Positions 6,590 through 11,890 of a stretch of 23,663 nt of DNA are shown here, one piece after another. The stretch is taken from the NCBI GenBank assembly GCA_018304205.1, contig JAGVWR010000031.1, forward strand, positions 1 to 23,663. Direction: 5' to 3'. This DNA comes from Candidatus Pacearchaeota archaeon. GTDB lineage: Archaea > Nanobdellota > Nanobdellia > Pacearchaeales > GW2011-AR1. The position numbers and the translations under genes are program-made. The number at the start of each line of letters is the position of its first letter. The first letter of the stretch is position 1. Under the pieces are notes generated by a model. It did no database searches. It saw only the letters and a list, made by a program, of their open reading frames with translations, and was not told where the DNA came from.

Positions 6590-6814
6590 TTAATAATTCG
6601 AGGGAGATATATTTGGATTATTATCTAACGAATATCTAACTTCTGCGATGTAATTGTATCCATCTTTAACAATAATACCTATTATTTTCTCTGCATCATC
6701 AGTCTCTACGTCTTTAGTCATAACACAATAGAAAAATCTAGATTCCTTAAGATACATTATTTCACAGCTATTAAAATATTTTTCCCCGCCACCATCAAAA
6801 GCATGAGTGCCTTT
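6590..6814 (-). pseudogene. Gene remnant whose 5' end is cut by the half palindromic element
   Basis: A frame on the minus strand ends at TAA 6590-6592 and is open back to TGA at 6815-6817, inside the repeat element. From the element edge it reads DGGGEKYFNSCEIMYLKESR, then FFYCVMTKD and IIGIIVKDGYNYIAEVRYSL, which looks like genuine protein. The first internal ATG is 6757 (55 residues). Upstream of the element, another minus-strand stretch also looks protein-like (SVIELEFQKTIKLLIYRR, then a stop), possibly the missing N-terminus. The family is unknown. The helicase gene follows it on the same strand. Confidence 0.4.
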
Positions 6815-6859
6815 TCAAACTCCACCTTTAAAGGTGGAGTGGCATATCATGCTTTTGAT
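6794..6859 (+). repeat. Palindromic element, half copy B (hairpin 2 only)
   Basis: This 66-bp copy contains only the second hairpin. Its 13-bp terminal inverted repeat ATCAAAAGCATGA/TCATGCTTTTGAT is perfect, and the inner palindrome CTCCACCTTTAAAGGTGGAG is unchanged. It shows that hairpin 2 can exist as an independent module. Confidence 0.85.
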
Positions 6860-6981
6860 ATATTTTTTACCGACGATAAATTAATAATTTGATTGTTTTT
6901 TGAAATTCAAGTTCAATAACACTCCGGGGCACCGACCTAACAAAAAGATAGTTTTATAATTCTAATTTTTATGACAATCTT
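6860..6981. other. Intergenic stretch with promoter of the SLOG gene
   Basis: A short GC-rich patch (ACTCCGGGGCACCGACC, 6920-6936) is unexplained. A TATA box TTTTATAAT at 6952-6960 lies about 25 nt before ATG 6982. Confidence 0.45.
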
Positions 6982-7491
6982 ATGAAATGGATAGCAATTA
7001 GCGGTAGTTGGAGAAAAACAAATGAACAAGTTGAAGCGGATGTAAGAAAAGTAGTAAGAGAGATTATAACTAGCGGGAAGGGTATTGTATCTGGTGGCGC
7101 TTTAGGAGTAGATTATATTGCTACTGATGAAGCTTTAACATTGAACCCTTCTGCAACCCAAATTAGAATTTATCTACCCACCACATTGCAGATTTATTCA
7201 GCACATTACAGAAAAAGAGCAAAAGAAGGAGTTATTACAAGCACTCAAGCAGAACTGCTTATATCTCAGTTGGAAAGATTGGTCAGAATCAATAAAGACG
7301 CAATAATAGAAAATCGAGATAATGAATTGGTCAATCAGGAAACTTATTATAAAAGAAATATGAGAGTTATAGAATCTTCTGATGAATTGGTTGCTTTTCA
7401 TATAAATGGAAGCGAGGGAACATTAGATGCAATTAACAAAGCTAAACAAAAAGGAATACCTGTTAAGAAGTTAGAATATACTATAAAATAA
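6982..7491 (+). CDS. SLOG/DprA-like Rossmann-fold protein
   Basis: The 169-residue protein has the SLOG (Smf/DprA/LOG) pattern: an N-terminal strand with WIAISGSWR, a second strand-turn GIVSGGALGVDYIATDEAL, then IYLPTTLQIYS, a long charged helical insert, and a C-terminal strand pair DELVAFHINGSEGTLDAI and GIPVKKLEY. SLOG proteins bind nucleotides or single-stranded DNA. DprA loads RecA during transformation, and others act in nucleotide signalling. No extra DprA domain is present. It is probably leaderless from ATG 6982. The exact function cannot be set from sequence. Confidence 0.7.
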   Translation: MKWIAISGSWRKTNEQVEADVRKVVREIITSGKGIVSGGALGVDYIATDEALTLNPSATQIRIYLPTTLQIYSAHYRKRAKEGVITSTQAELLISQLERLVRINKDAIIENRDNELVNQETYYKRNMRVIESSDELVAFHINGSEGTLDAINKAKQKGIPVKKLEYTIK

Positions 7492-7543
7492 TTCCTCCTC
7501 GGCAAAATATCGCTTAAGTGAGGTATGTTAACCCTAAGGACGT

Positions 7544-7568
7544 ACGCCCCCACGATTAATAAACATCA
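7544..7568 (+). repeat. Dispersed GC-rich motif, copy 1
   Basis: ACGCCCCCACGAT (7544-7556) is followed by TAATAAACATC. It is repeated at 10050 with the same 13 bases and then ACTTAACATC. GC content is far above the surroundings. Function unknown. Confidence 0.6.
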
Positions 7569-7683
7569 GATTTAAAGTAATTAATCAAGTCGCAGGTTTA
7601 TAGAAGTATAACAAAATATTACTAGATTCTCTAATTAAAATAGTTTTTCGCAAAATAATTCTTTGTAAAATAATAATAGAAAA

Positions 7684-7710
7684 GGTTGGACATGTTGGGC
7701 AAGGTGGACA
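7684..7710 (+). repeat. Three tandem degenerate 9-bp units
   Basis: The units are GGTTGGACA, TGTTGGGCA and AGGTGGACA. On the minus strand one frame reads CPPCPTCP within a 40-odd-codon open stretch that has no start codon. It is either a micro-repeat or a remnant of a Cys-rich peptide. Confidence 0.4.
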
Positions 7711-7781
7711 TGAAATTAGTTATAAGAATATATTTACAAAATAATAAAAAATAAAAAAATTAAAATTATTTAAGAGAAACT

Positions 7782-7892
7782 TTATTTTTGTTCTTCTGAA
7801 GAAGGTTCTTCTTTCTTTTCTTCTTCTGTTTCTTCTTTGTCCTCTGATTCGTCTTCAGAGGTTTCGTCTTCCTTTTTTGTTTCTTCTTCCAT
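7782..7892 (-). CDS. 36-residue very acidic protein
   Basis: From ATG 7892 the product is 36 residues long, made almost entirely of Glu, Lys, Asp, Ser and Thr (MEEETKKEDETSEDESEDKE onward), so it is disordered and strongly negative. The upstream in-frame start at 7964 is rejected because the added part is hydrophobic and a TATA box (7912-7919, minus strand) fits a leaderless start at 7892. Similar acidic tails occur as stand-alone mini-proteins in small archaea, but no function is known. It could be non-coding low-complexity DNA. Confidence 0.5.
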   Translation of the reverse strand: MEEETKKEDETSEDESEDKEETEEEKKEEPSSEEQK

Positions 7893-7911
7893 AAAAATAA
7901 ATAGAATGAGG

Positions 7912-7919
7912 GTATAAAA
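7912..7919 (-). promoter_or_regulatory. TATA box of the acidic mini-protein gene
   Basis: On the minus strand TTTTATAC lies about 24 nt before ATG 7892, the usual spacing in this window. Confidence 0.5.
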
Positions 7920-7985
7920 GTGTTTGTATAATTTTGAAAAACCTAAACTGATAACATTTATCAACCTGTAATTATTAAGTTATTT

Positions 7986-8306
7986 ATGAAGAATAAAAGA
8001 TACACTTTCAGAAATTATATTGAATATATGAAAGATAATCCTAAAGAATTATGGTTTAAGATGAGATTATATGGTTGGGGTTGGGTTCCTGTAAGTTGGG
8101 AAGGTTGGTTAGTTGTTTTAGGATTTATTGGAATTTTATTATTGAATGGTTTTTACTTTGCTTCTAAAATATCTCCAAATAGACAACCAACTACTTTTGA
8201 TTTAGGTTTATTCTTTGGAGTTATGATTGTATCAATAGTTCTCCTATTCTGGATTTGTTATAAGAAAGGCGAATGGCCTAAATGGAATTGGGGATTGAAT
8301 AAATAA
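7986..8306 (+). CDS. Small YGWGW-motif membrane protein
   Basis: The 106-residue protein starts with YTFRNYIEYMKDNPK, then WFKMRLYGWGWVPVSWEGWL, then two hydrophobic segments (about 42-62 and 74-94) and a basic, Trp-rich tail KKGEWPKWNWGL. The same layout recurs in the C-terminal half of the minus-strand protein at 8958-9608, showing that this is a real conserved domain; two paralogues lie within 1.5 kb. The amphipathic YGWGW stretch probably lies at the membrane surface. I recall this type of short protein as widespread and unnamed in small-genome prokaryotes, and no function is known. Confidence 0.75.
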   Translation: MKNKRYTFRNYIEYMKDNPKELWFKMRLYGWGWVPVSWEGWLVVLGFIGILLLNGFYFASKISPNRQPTTFDLGLFFGVMIVSIVLLFWICYKKGEWPKWNWGLNK

Positions 8307-8366
8307 AATTATTAATTAATTTTTAAATTATAATTTAAACTATTTAGACCCCAGCTAAAAAATAAA

Positions 8367-8377
8367 TTCATAAATAG
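8367..8377 (+). promoter_or_regulatory. TATA box for the 53-residue ORF
   Basis: TTCATAAATAG is centred about 25 nt before GTG 8397, supporting that GTG as a leaderless start. Confidence 0.5.
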
Positions 8378-8396
8378 AAAAATTTCTTTATTTATT

Positions 8397-8558
8397 GTGG
8401 AAAATAATAACACCTTTTTGGAACTAAGGCGAGAAGCTTTGAAACAGTTGCTTATTCAAGCAAAGAAAGAACACAACAAGCCGCTTTACAAAAAGCTGAT
8501 GCTGAAGCTAAAACAGATCTCATCTGGTGAAGGTGGAGGGGATTCCGATGCAAACTAG
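8397..8558 (+). CDS. 53-residue charged helical protein, unknown
   Basis: A GTG start at 8397 opens a frame to TAG 8556-8558. The product begins VENNNTFLELRREALKQLL, continues with IQAKKEHNKPLYKKLMLKLK and ends in a Gly/Ser/Asp tail (GEGGGDSD). The first 40 residues form a Lys-rich amphipathic helical pair. Codon use (AAA, GAA, CTT, but also CTG, CAG and GGG) becomes more GC-rich towards the 3' end. The TATA spacing supports the start. The gene is too short to assign to a family, and the unusual region after it is discussed under findings. Confidence 0.5.
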   Translation: MENNNTFLELRREALKQLLIQAKKEHNKPLYKKLMLKLKQISSGEGGGDSDAN

Positions 8559-8646
8559 TAACCAGAGCATTAACAGGGTCCTAGCGCAGGTACGACGCCA
8601 TCCTCTTTATAGTATACATTATGGAATCCATGGCGGTGCTTATATC

Positions 8647-8961
8647 TCATGTTCTCTCGAGAGAAAATATTGTGTGAAAGGAGGTATTCGTAAAAATGAA
8701 AAAAGCAACCAAAAACGCAATGATAATCACGATGATTGCCATTATAATTTTTAATCTTCTTTGTTTAGGTGTTAATTTGATAGGATTAGGATTGAACTTT
8801 TTTTCTAAAGCATAGCCAAAGATTAATCCAATAACTACCCCTACCAATAAACTGATTGCACTATTGTCAAAAGGTATTCCTATTAACAATCCAAACATAA
8901 TACCAAAGCCAGAACCTATTGACAGCCAATGCCCCTCTTGGTATCTTTGTTGTTGTTTCAT
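8647..8961 (-). CDS. Glycine-zipper membrane protein, last gene of a minus-strand operon
   Basis: ATG 8961 overlaps the stop of the upstream gene by ATGA and is preferred over the in-frame ATG at 8976. The product has 104 residues: a charged start (MKQQQRYQEGHWLSIGSGFG), a Gly-rich hydrophobic double segment with GIMFGLLIGIPF and LLVGVVIGLIFGYALEKK, a basic loop (LTPKQRRLK) and a second membrane helix IIMAIIVIIIAFLVAFFIF. Gly-x-x-x-Gly packing suggests oligomer formation. The H-W-L-S-I-G start resembles a common family of small archaeal and bacterial membrane proteins without known function. The end of the gene contains the palindrome TTCTCTCGAGAGAA. Confidence 0.75.
   Translation of the reverse strand: MKQQQRYQEGHWLSIGSGFGIMFGLLIGIPFDNSAISLLVGVVIGLIFGYALEKKFNPNPIKLTPKQRRLKIIMAIIVIIIAFLVAFFIFTNTSFHTIFSLERT
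8652..8665. repeat. Perfect 14-bp palindrome TTCTCTCGAGAGAA
   Basis: It lies at the 3' end of the minus-strand glycine-zipper gene, where it encodes part of SLERT, and close to the end of a convergent plus-strand unit. It could serve as a bidirectional pause or terminator hairpin. Confidence 0.45.
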
Positions 8962-9608
8962 CTTCCCCAGCCCCATTTAGGTTTTTCTCCTTTCCAATAG
9001 CCAAAAGCAAATATAATCGCAATCATCAACAAAAATCCTATAAGCACTGCTCCAGGAGCATCATCAGTTTCTCCGAGATAAAGGCTCGCGATGAAAATAG
9101 CTAAACTTATTACCACTACAAGCCAACCCTGCCATTTTACTGGAATCCATCCCCAGCCATAAAGTTTTCTCTTAAACCAATATCCTTTAGGATTATCTTT
9201 CATATATTCAATATAATTTCTGAAAGTGTATTTTTTCATTTTCTTATTTTTCTTTCCAAAGTAATTCTTAATTAAATGACCTACAAATGCAAAAAATAAT
9301 CCACTTAATAATAAGGTAATTATCACTATTCCTGCTATATCATCTCCAGGATTAAGTTTAGATATTATAAATATTAAAAGAAGACTAACTATAACACCAA
9401 AAATGAAACCACCAATTGTGCCTTTATTTCTCATGATTAGCCAGTAAACAATAGCTAAAATACCTGCGAAGATGAATCCAACAAATAGCTCACCCTCTCC
9501 GTAAAAAATACCCCGAATACCTACAATTATAAAGAATATGAAAAAACCCAAAAATATTACTTGAAGTAATTGATAATACCATTTTTTGTGAAATGTTTCC
9601 TTTTTCAT
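8958..9608 (-). CDS. Two-part membrane protein: N-terminal membrane domain fused to a YGWGW domain
   Basis: The 216-residue protein has two parts. Residues 1-123 carry four or so membrane helices (YQLLQVIFLGFFIFFIIVG, a Gly-rich segment, GGFIFGVIVSLLLIFIISKL, IAGIVIITLLLSGLFFAFVG). A basic linker KKNKKMKK follows. From about residue 126 it repeats the layout of the protein at 7986-8306: YTFRNYIEYMKDNPKGYWFK, YGWGWIPVKWQGWL, two helices and the tail KGEKPKWGWG. An internal ATG in the linker hints that two genes were joined by loss of a stop. The ends overlap its neighbours by ATGA on both sides, so the three minus-strand genes should be one operon. Confidence 0.75.
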   Translation of the reverse strand: MKKETFHKKWYYQLLQVIFLGFFIFFIIVGIRGIFYGEGELFVGFIFAGILAIVYWLIMRNKGTIGGFIFGVIVSLLLIFIISKLNPGDDIAGIVIITLLLSGLFFAFVGHLIKNYFGKKNKKMKKYTFRNYIEYMKDNPKGYWFKRKLYGWGWIPVKWQGWLVVVISLAIFIASLYLGETDDAPGAVLIGFLLMIAIIFAFGYWKGEKPKWGWGR

Positions 9609-9814
9609 TTTTTCTTTTTCTCAACAACCACCCAAACTTTATTTCTATAATTTGAAGTAAGAGCAGGGAGAAGATGTGATAAAAATTGTTCTGCGGTTAC
9701 TTTTCGGATAATTCCTTTTCCACTTTTCTGTTTCCATCCTTCGCTATCTTTATACCAAATTTGTTTTCGTCCATTTTTAGTTATAAGATAAGTTATACAT
9801 TCATCATTTTTCAT
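9605..9814 (-). CDS. 69-residue unknown protein, first gene of the minus-strand operon
   Basis: The frame ends at 9605, overlapping the next start by ATGA. ATG 9814 (MKNDECITYLITKNGRKQIW) is preferred to 9841 because a TATA-like TTTATGAA lies about 28 nt upstream and because the additional N-terminus is not family-like. The protein is a small alpha/beta chain: two strands (CITYLI, KQIWYKDSEGWKQK), a helix AEQFLSHLLPAL and a final strand KVWVVVEKKKK. The family is not recognised. It is probably co-expressed with the two membrane proteins downstream. Confidence 0.6.
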   Translation of the reverse strand: MKNDECITYLITKNGRKQIWYKDSEGWKQKSGKGIIRKVTAEQFLSHLLPALTSNYRNKVWVVVEKKKK

Positions 9815-9863
9815 AATATTATTTAATAATAGCCTGTTCATAAAGGTTTACAAAAATGAATTA

Positions 9864-10009
9864 TTATTCAGATAATTTTTTGATTTCTTCCCTTAACATT
9901 CTATTCCTTTCTTGAGGGCTTTTTCTCTGTCTTTTAACCATTTCTCTGGTGTATGTGGTCGTATCTTTTCATAGCTGTATAAATCAGATCCTTCTTTTAA
10001 GGAATCTGT
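9864..10009 (-). pseudogene. Small frameshifted gene remnant
   Basis: On the minus strand, one frame from about 10009 reads EGSDLYSYEKIRPHTPEKWL then KDRE, with no start codon. After a shift of frame near 9920 a second reads KSPQERNRMLREEIKKLSE and stops at TAA 9864-9866. Both look like real charged helical protein and join smoothly, which suggests a decayed gene with a frameshift and a lost 5' end. The family is unknown. It lies between the minus-strand operon and the dispersed GC-rich motif. Confidence 0.3.
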
Positions 10010-10049
10010 CTATCAACCCATACGCCTCAGATTATAGACAAATTATCTC

Positions 10050-10073
10050 ACGCCCCCACGATACTTAACATCT
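10050..10073 (+). repeat. Dispersed GC-rich motif, copy 2
   Basis: ACGCCCCCACGAT (10050-10062) is identical to 7544-7556, and the following bases again end in AACATC. Both copies read ATCGTGGGGGCGT on the minus strand, preceded by GATGTT. Confidence 0.6.
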
Positions 10074-10100
10074 GCAAAAATAAGTACCAAGGGGTCTACA

Positions 10101-10244
10101 TTACTTTCTCTTCTTTTTTTTCTTAGAAGATTTTCTAGATTTTAGCCATTTTCTTATTTTTTTCACTTTGGAATTTTTACTCTTTCCACTCGGATTTCTT
10201 CCAGAACCTTTTCCCTTCACACCCTTCCTTTTTGCTTTTACCAT
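10101..10244 (-). CDS. 47-residue Lys/Arg-rich basic protein
   Basis: From ATG 10244 the product is extremely basic, with about half of its residues Lys or Arg (MVKAKRKGVKGKGSGRNPSG, then KIRKWLKSRKSS and a KKKKKRK tail). It should bind nucleic acid, like histone-H1 tails or small ribosomal proteins, but it matches none that I can name. No TATA box is at leaderless distance and no Shine-Dalgarno is visible. The start lies 6 nt past the 3' side of the structured RNA candidate's closing stem, so it may be translated from the same transcript. A TTG at 10292 would extend it into that RNA and is rejected. Confidence 0.5.
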   Translation of the reverse strand: MVKAKRKGVKGKGSGRNPSGKSKNSKVKKIRKWLKSRKSSKKKKKRK

Positions 10245-10249
10245 AATTG

Positions 10250-10482
10250 AATATAGCTGACTCTGGACTCGGTGGAAGAGTGCCTTAAACAATTATCGAA
10301 ATCAATCTTAACCTATCGACTTGCTTTAAAGGTGATCTCTTACGCGTCATGAAGTAGCTTAACAAGCTCAGGTTTCGTATGGCGAGTTATAGTCCAGTCG
10401 CCACATTAATAGCCGAGGGCTTGACAGAGGCTTTTATGAACACATCCTTTCCAGGACAACCGATTTGTCCAGTCAGCATAGA
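10250..10482 (-). ncRNA. Structured RNA candidate or long structured leader, about 230 nt
   Basis: GC content is about 44% by count in a roughly 30% background, and there is no conserved-looking ORF. The two ends pair: GCTGACT (10256-10262, plus strand) with AGTCAGC (10471-10477), extended by GGAC/GTCC and CGG/CCG. Internal hairpins include GGACAA/TTGTCC (10454-10470), TGGCGA/TCGCCA (10380-10403) and AGCTT/AAGCT (10356-10368), and TGGAA/TTCCA pairing inside the closing helix. A TATA-like sequence on the minus strand (10501-10509) would start transcription near 10480, matching the 5' end of the closing helix, so the minus strand is favoured. I found neither RNase P nor SRP signatures. Confidence 0.55.
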
Positions 10483-10500
10483 TAATTAAATTTAATCCAG

Positions 10501-10509
10501 CTTAAATAC
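10501..10509 (-). promoter_or_regulatory. TATA-like box for the structured RNA
   Basis: On the minus strand GTATTTAAG lies about 25 nt before the closing stem of the RNA candidate. Confidence 0.4.
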
Positions 10510-10597
10510 GTAACTTACTACTCAAAGATTAATACGAAATCGGACAGTATCTAAGAAATAGCAAATAATTTAAAGCTCTTTTAACTATTACATAATA

Positions 10598-11251
10598 ATG
10601 AATATAGATTTCAATATAGAGAGTAAAATCTCTAGATATCGTTCAAAAAGAAGAGTGATTATAACTCTGTCAGTTATAATCTTGGCAATTCTTTACACTT
10701 TCCTAGAAAAATCGGCAATTATTGGATCTTTATCTGCAATAGTTCTTCTTGTAATATTTTATTTAGCAGATCATTTATTTAACTTAGATTTTAAAAAAAG
10801 GCATTATTTATTTATAATCATAATTTCTATTTCGACTTTCTTATTAAGTTCACTATATTATGTACACCCGCAATATGATAAGATTCAACACTTTGTTCAA
10901 CCATTAATAATTTGAATGTTTTCTTCTATTGTATTCCATATGGTGAATAAACTTAAGTTGGAAAGAAAATGGAAATTAACTTTTACTTTTTTCGTAATAG
11001 TTGCAGCAGCAGGCATACACGAATTAGCTGAATTTGGTCTAGATTATTTCTTTGATTGGAAACTGCAAGGTGTCTTTGATTGGAAACTGCAAGGTGTCTT
11101 TGCTCGTGATTTAACTGGAATAGAAAAATATGAACTCTTATTGGATAGAAACGATGATACTATGATAGATCTTCTTCTCGGGGTTCTAGGATCTGGCGTT
11201 CATGTACTTTATCTAGCCATTTTCTATAATAAATTCAAAAGATATTATTAG
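10598..11251 (+). pseudogene. DUF2238-like membrane protein gene interrupted by an in-frame TGA
   Basis: Two ORFs of 105 and 111 residues lie in the same frame and are separated only by TGA 10913-10915. The first carries a basic start and three or so membrane helices and ends in YDKIQHFVQPLII. The second starts at the very next codon and continues with FSSIVFHM, a helix with VAAAGIHELAEFGLD, and DDTMIDLLLGVLGSGVHVL. The DKIQHF-...-HELAEF-...-DDTMIDLLLG order is that of DUF2238/VanZ-like membrane proteins, so this was one gene. TGA is used as a normal stop nearby. The second half also has an exact 24-bp in-frame duplication. A TATA box lies about 25 nt before ATG 10598. Confidence 0.65.
11051..11098 (+). 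repeat. Exact 24-bp tandem duplication inside a coding frame
   Basis: Units 11051-11074 and 11075-11098 are identical and each encodes FDWKLQGV. The length is a multiple of three, so the frame is kept. The absence of differences points to a recent event. Confidence 0.95.
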
Positions 11252-11634
11252 CAGCCATACAGTTGTTTTAATTCTTCGAGAGATTTATATCCGTATTCTA
11301 TCTTTCCGTTAGCGTACCATGCAGGTATACTTCGTAAGCTTTTGCATCTTTCATCTATAATAACTCCCGTAGAAGAAGTTTCACATACAATCTTATTTAA
11401 TTTTTCTATTGTCTCTCCAAATTCTTTTTCTTGTCTCTCGCAATCAGCGCAATAAACCCCAGTATAAAATTCTGCGTCTTTTTCATTCATACACTTAACA
11501 AGTTTAATTTTTTCATCATCCCCAGTTACATACCCAGTAACTTTAGAAAACCAATCACTAAAAAAGTAAAGTCCAAACACAACTAACATAAGTAATAGAA
11601 GACTAACAAACGTTTTAACTCTAAAATCCATCAT
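11248..11634 (-). CDS. Membrane-anchored thioredoxin-like protein
   Basis: The 128-residue protein has an N-terminal membrane anchor (SLLLLMLVVFGLYFFSDW), then a VTGYVTG motif, and an extracytoplasmic thioredoxin-like domain. That domain has a CxxC site, YCADCERQEKEFG, then NKIVCETSS, a GVIIDERCKSLRSIPAWYANGKIEYG strand region with the usual cis-Pro position, and SLEELKQLYGC at the end. This is the layout of the thioredoxin domain that partners VKOR/DsbB-type enzymes in disulfide formation, although no VKOR gene is in the window. The extra cysteines (near 90 and the last residue) may form a structural disulfide. A TATA box on the minus strand (11651-11660) supports the start; the second Met is an alternative. 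It converges with the broken membrane gene by a 4-nt overlap. Confidence 0.72.
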   Translation of the reverse strand: MMDFRVKTFVSLLLLMLVVFGLYFFSDWFSKVTGYVTGDDEKIKLVKCMNEKDAEFYTGVYCADCERQEKEFGETIEKLNKIVCETSSTGVIIDERCKSLRSIPAWYANGKIEYGYKSLEELKQLYGC

Positions 11635-11697
11635 CTATTAAAAATAACTCAATTTTTATAGTTTATGATTTGATTTAGATAGTAATTTCTTCTTTAT

Positions 11698-11830
11698 GTC
11701 AAGAAACTTGACAGAAAACCACACCTTTCAAGGTGTGGTCGTTTCTTGAGCATCCAAAGCATGAGTGCCTTTTCAAACTCCACCTTTAAAGTCCACCTTT
11801 AAAGGTGGAGTGGCACATCATGCTTTTGAT
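11698..11830 (+). repeat. Palindromic two-hairpin element, full copy C
   Basis: It is near-identical to the copy at 3048-3167 across both hairpins, preceded by TTAT and ending in TTTTGAT. It is 13 bp longer because part of the inner palindrome (GTCCACCTTTAAA) is duplicated in place. It lies in an intergenic gap, 30 bp before the TATA box of the next gene. Confidence 0.9.
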
Positions 11831-11861
11831 TTCCATTAAACATGTTTATGATGCAAATATC

Positions 11862-11870
11862 TTTATAAAT
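11862..11870 (+). promoter_or_regulatory. TATA box of the unknown gene after repeat copy C
   Basis: TTTATAAAT lies about 25 nt before ATG 11891 and selects that ATG over TTG 11870. Confidence 0.55.
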
Positions 11871-11890
11871 TGAATAAATACATTATATTC

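Larger units (their letters stand above)
7492..7781. other. 290-bp intergenic region with short repeats
   Basis: No convincing gene is present. It holds one copy of a 13-bp dispersed GC-rich motif (7544-7556), a TATA-like TTTATAG near 7599-7605 with no clear gene behind it, and a triple 9-bp repeat (7684-7710). The A/T-rich end precedes the stop of the convergent acidic gene. Confidence 0.5.

Noticed and set aside
6850..6936. tRNA ending in CCGGGGCACC
   Set aside because: No matching 5' acceptor strand, D-arm or anticodon stem is present upstream.
8527..8754. 75-residue plus-strand ORF
   Set aside because: It overlaps the better-supported 8397-8558 ORF in another frame, uses codons unlike its neighbours (CGA, CGC, CTA), and its second half is the shadow of the minus-strand gene.
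8696..8815. 39-residue hydrophobic ORF on the plus strand with a strong Shine-Dalgarno
   Set aside because: It lies wholly antisense to the glycine-zipper gene, which has better protein character and is part of an overlapping operon. Kept only as a finding.
10405..10424. 3' end of a 23S rRNA (TAATAGCCGAGGGCTTGAC)
   Set aside because: About 20 bases resemble the 3' end of 23S rRNA, but the sequence before it does not follow LSU rRNA and no rRNA gene is present; likely coincidence within a structured RNA.
10250..10482. RNase P RNA or SRP RNA
   Set aside because: GTAAGAG and GGAAAGG on the minus strand vaguely recall RNase P, and the TCCT-GGAA-AGGA hairpin recalls SRP helix 8, but the universal ACAGAA-GGCTTA element and the SRP AGCA side loop are missing or in the wrong place or strand.
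3048..11830. CRISPR array
   Set aside because: The palindromic repeats are far apart, have no regular spacers and there are no cas genes in the window.
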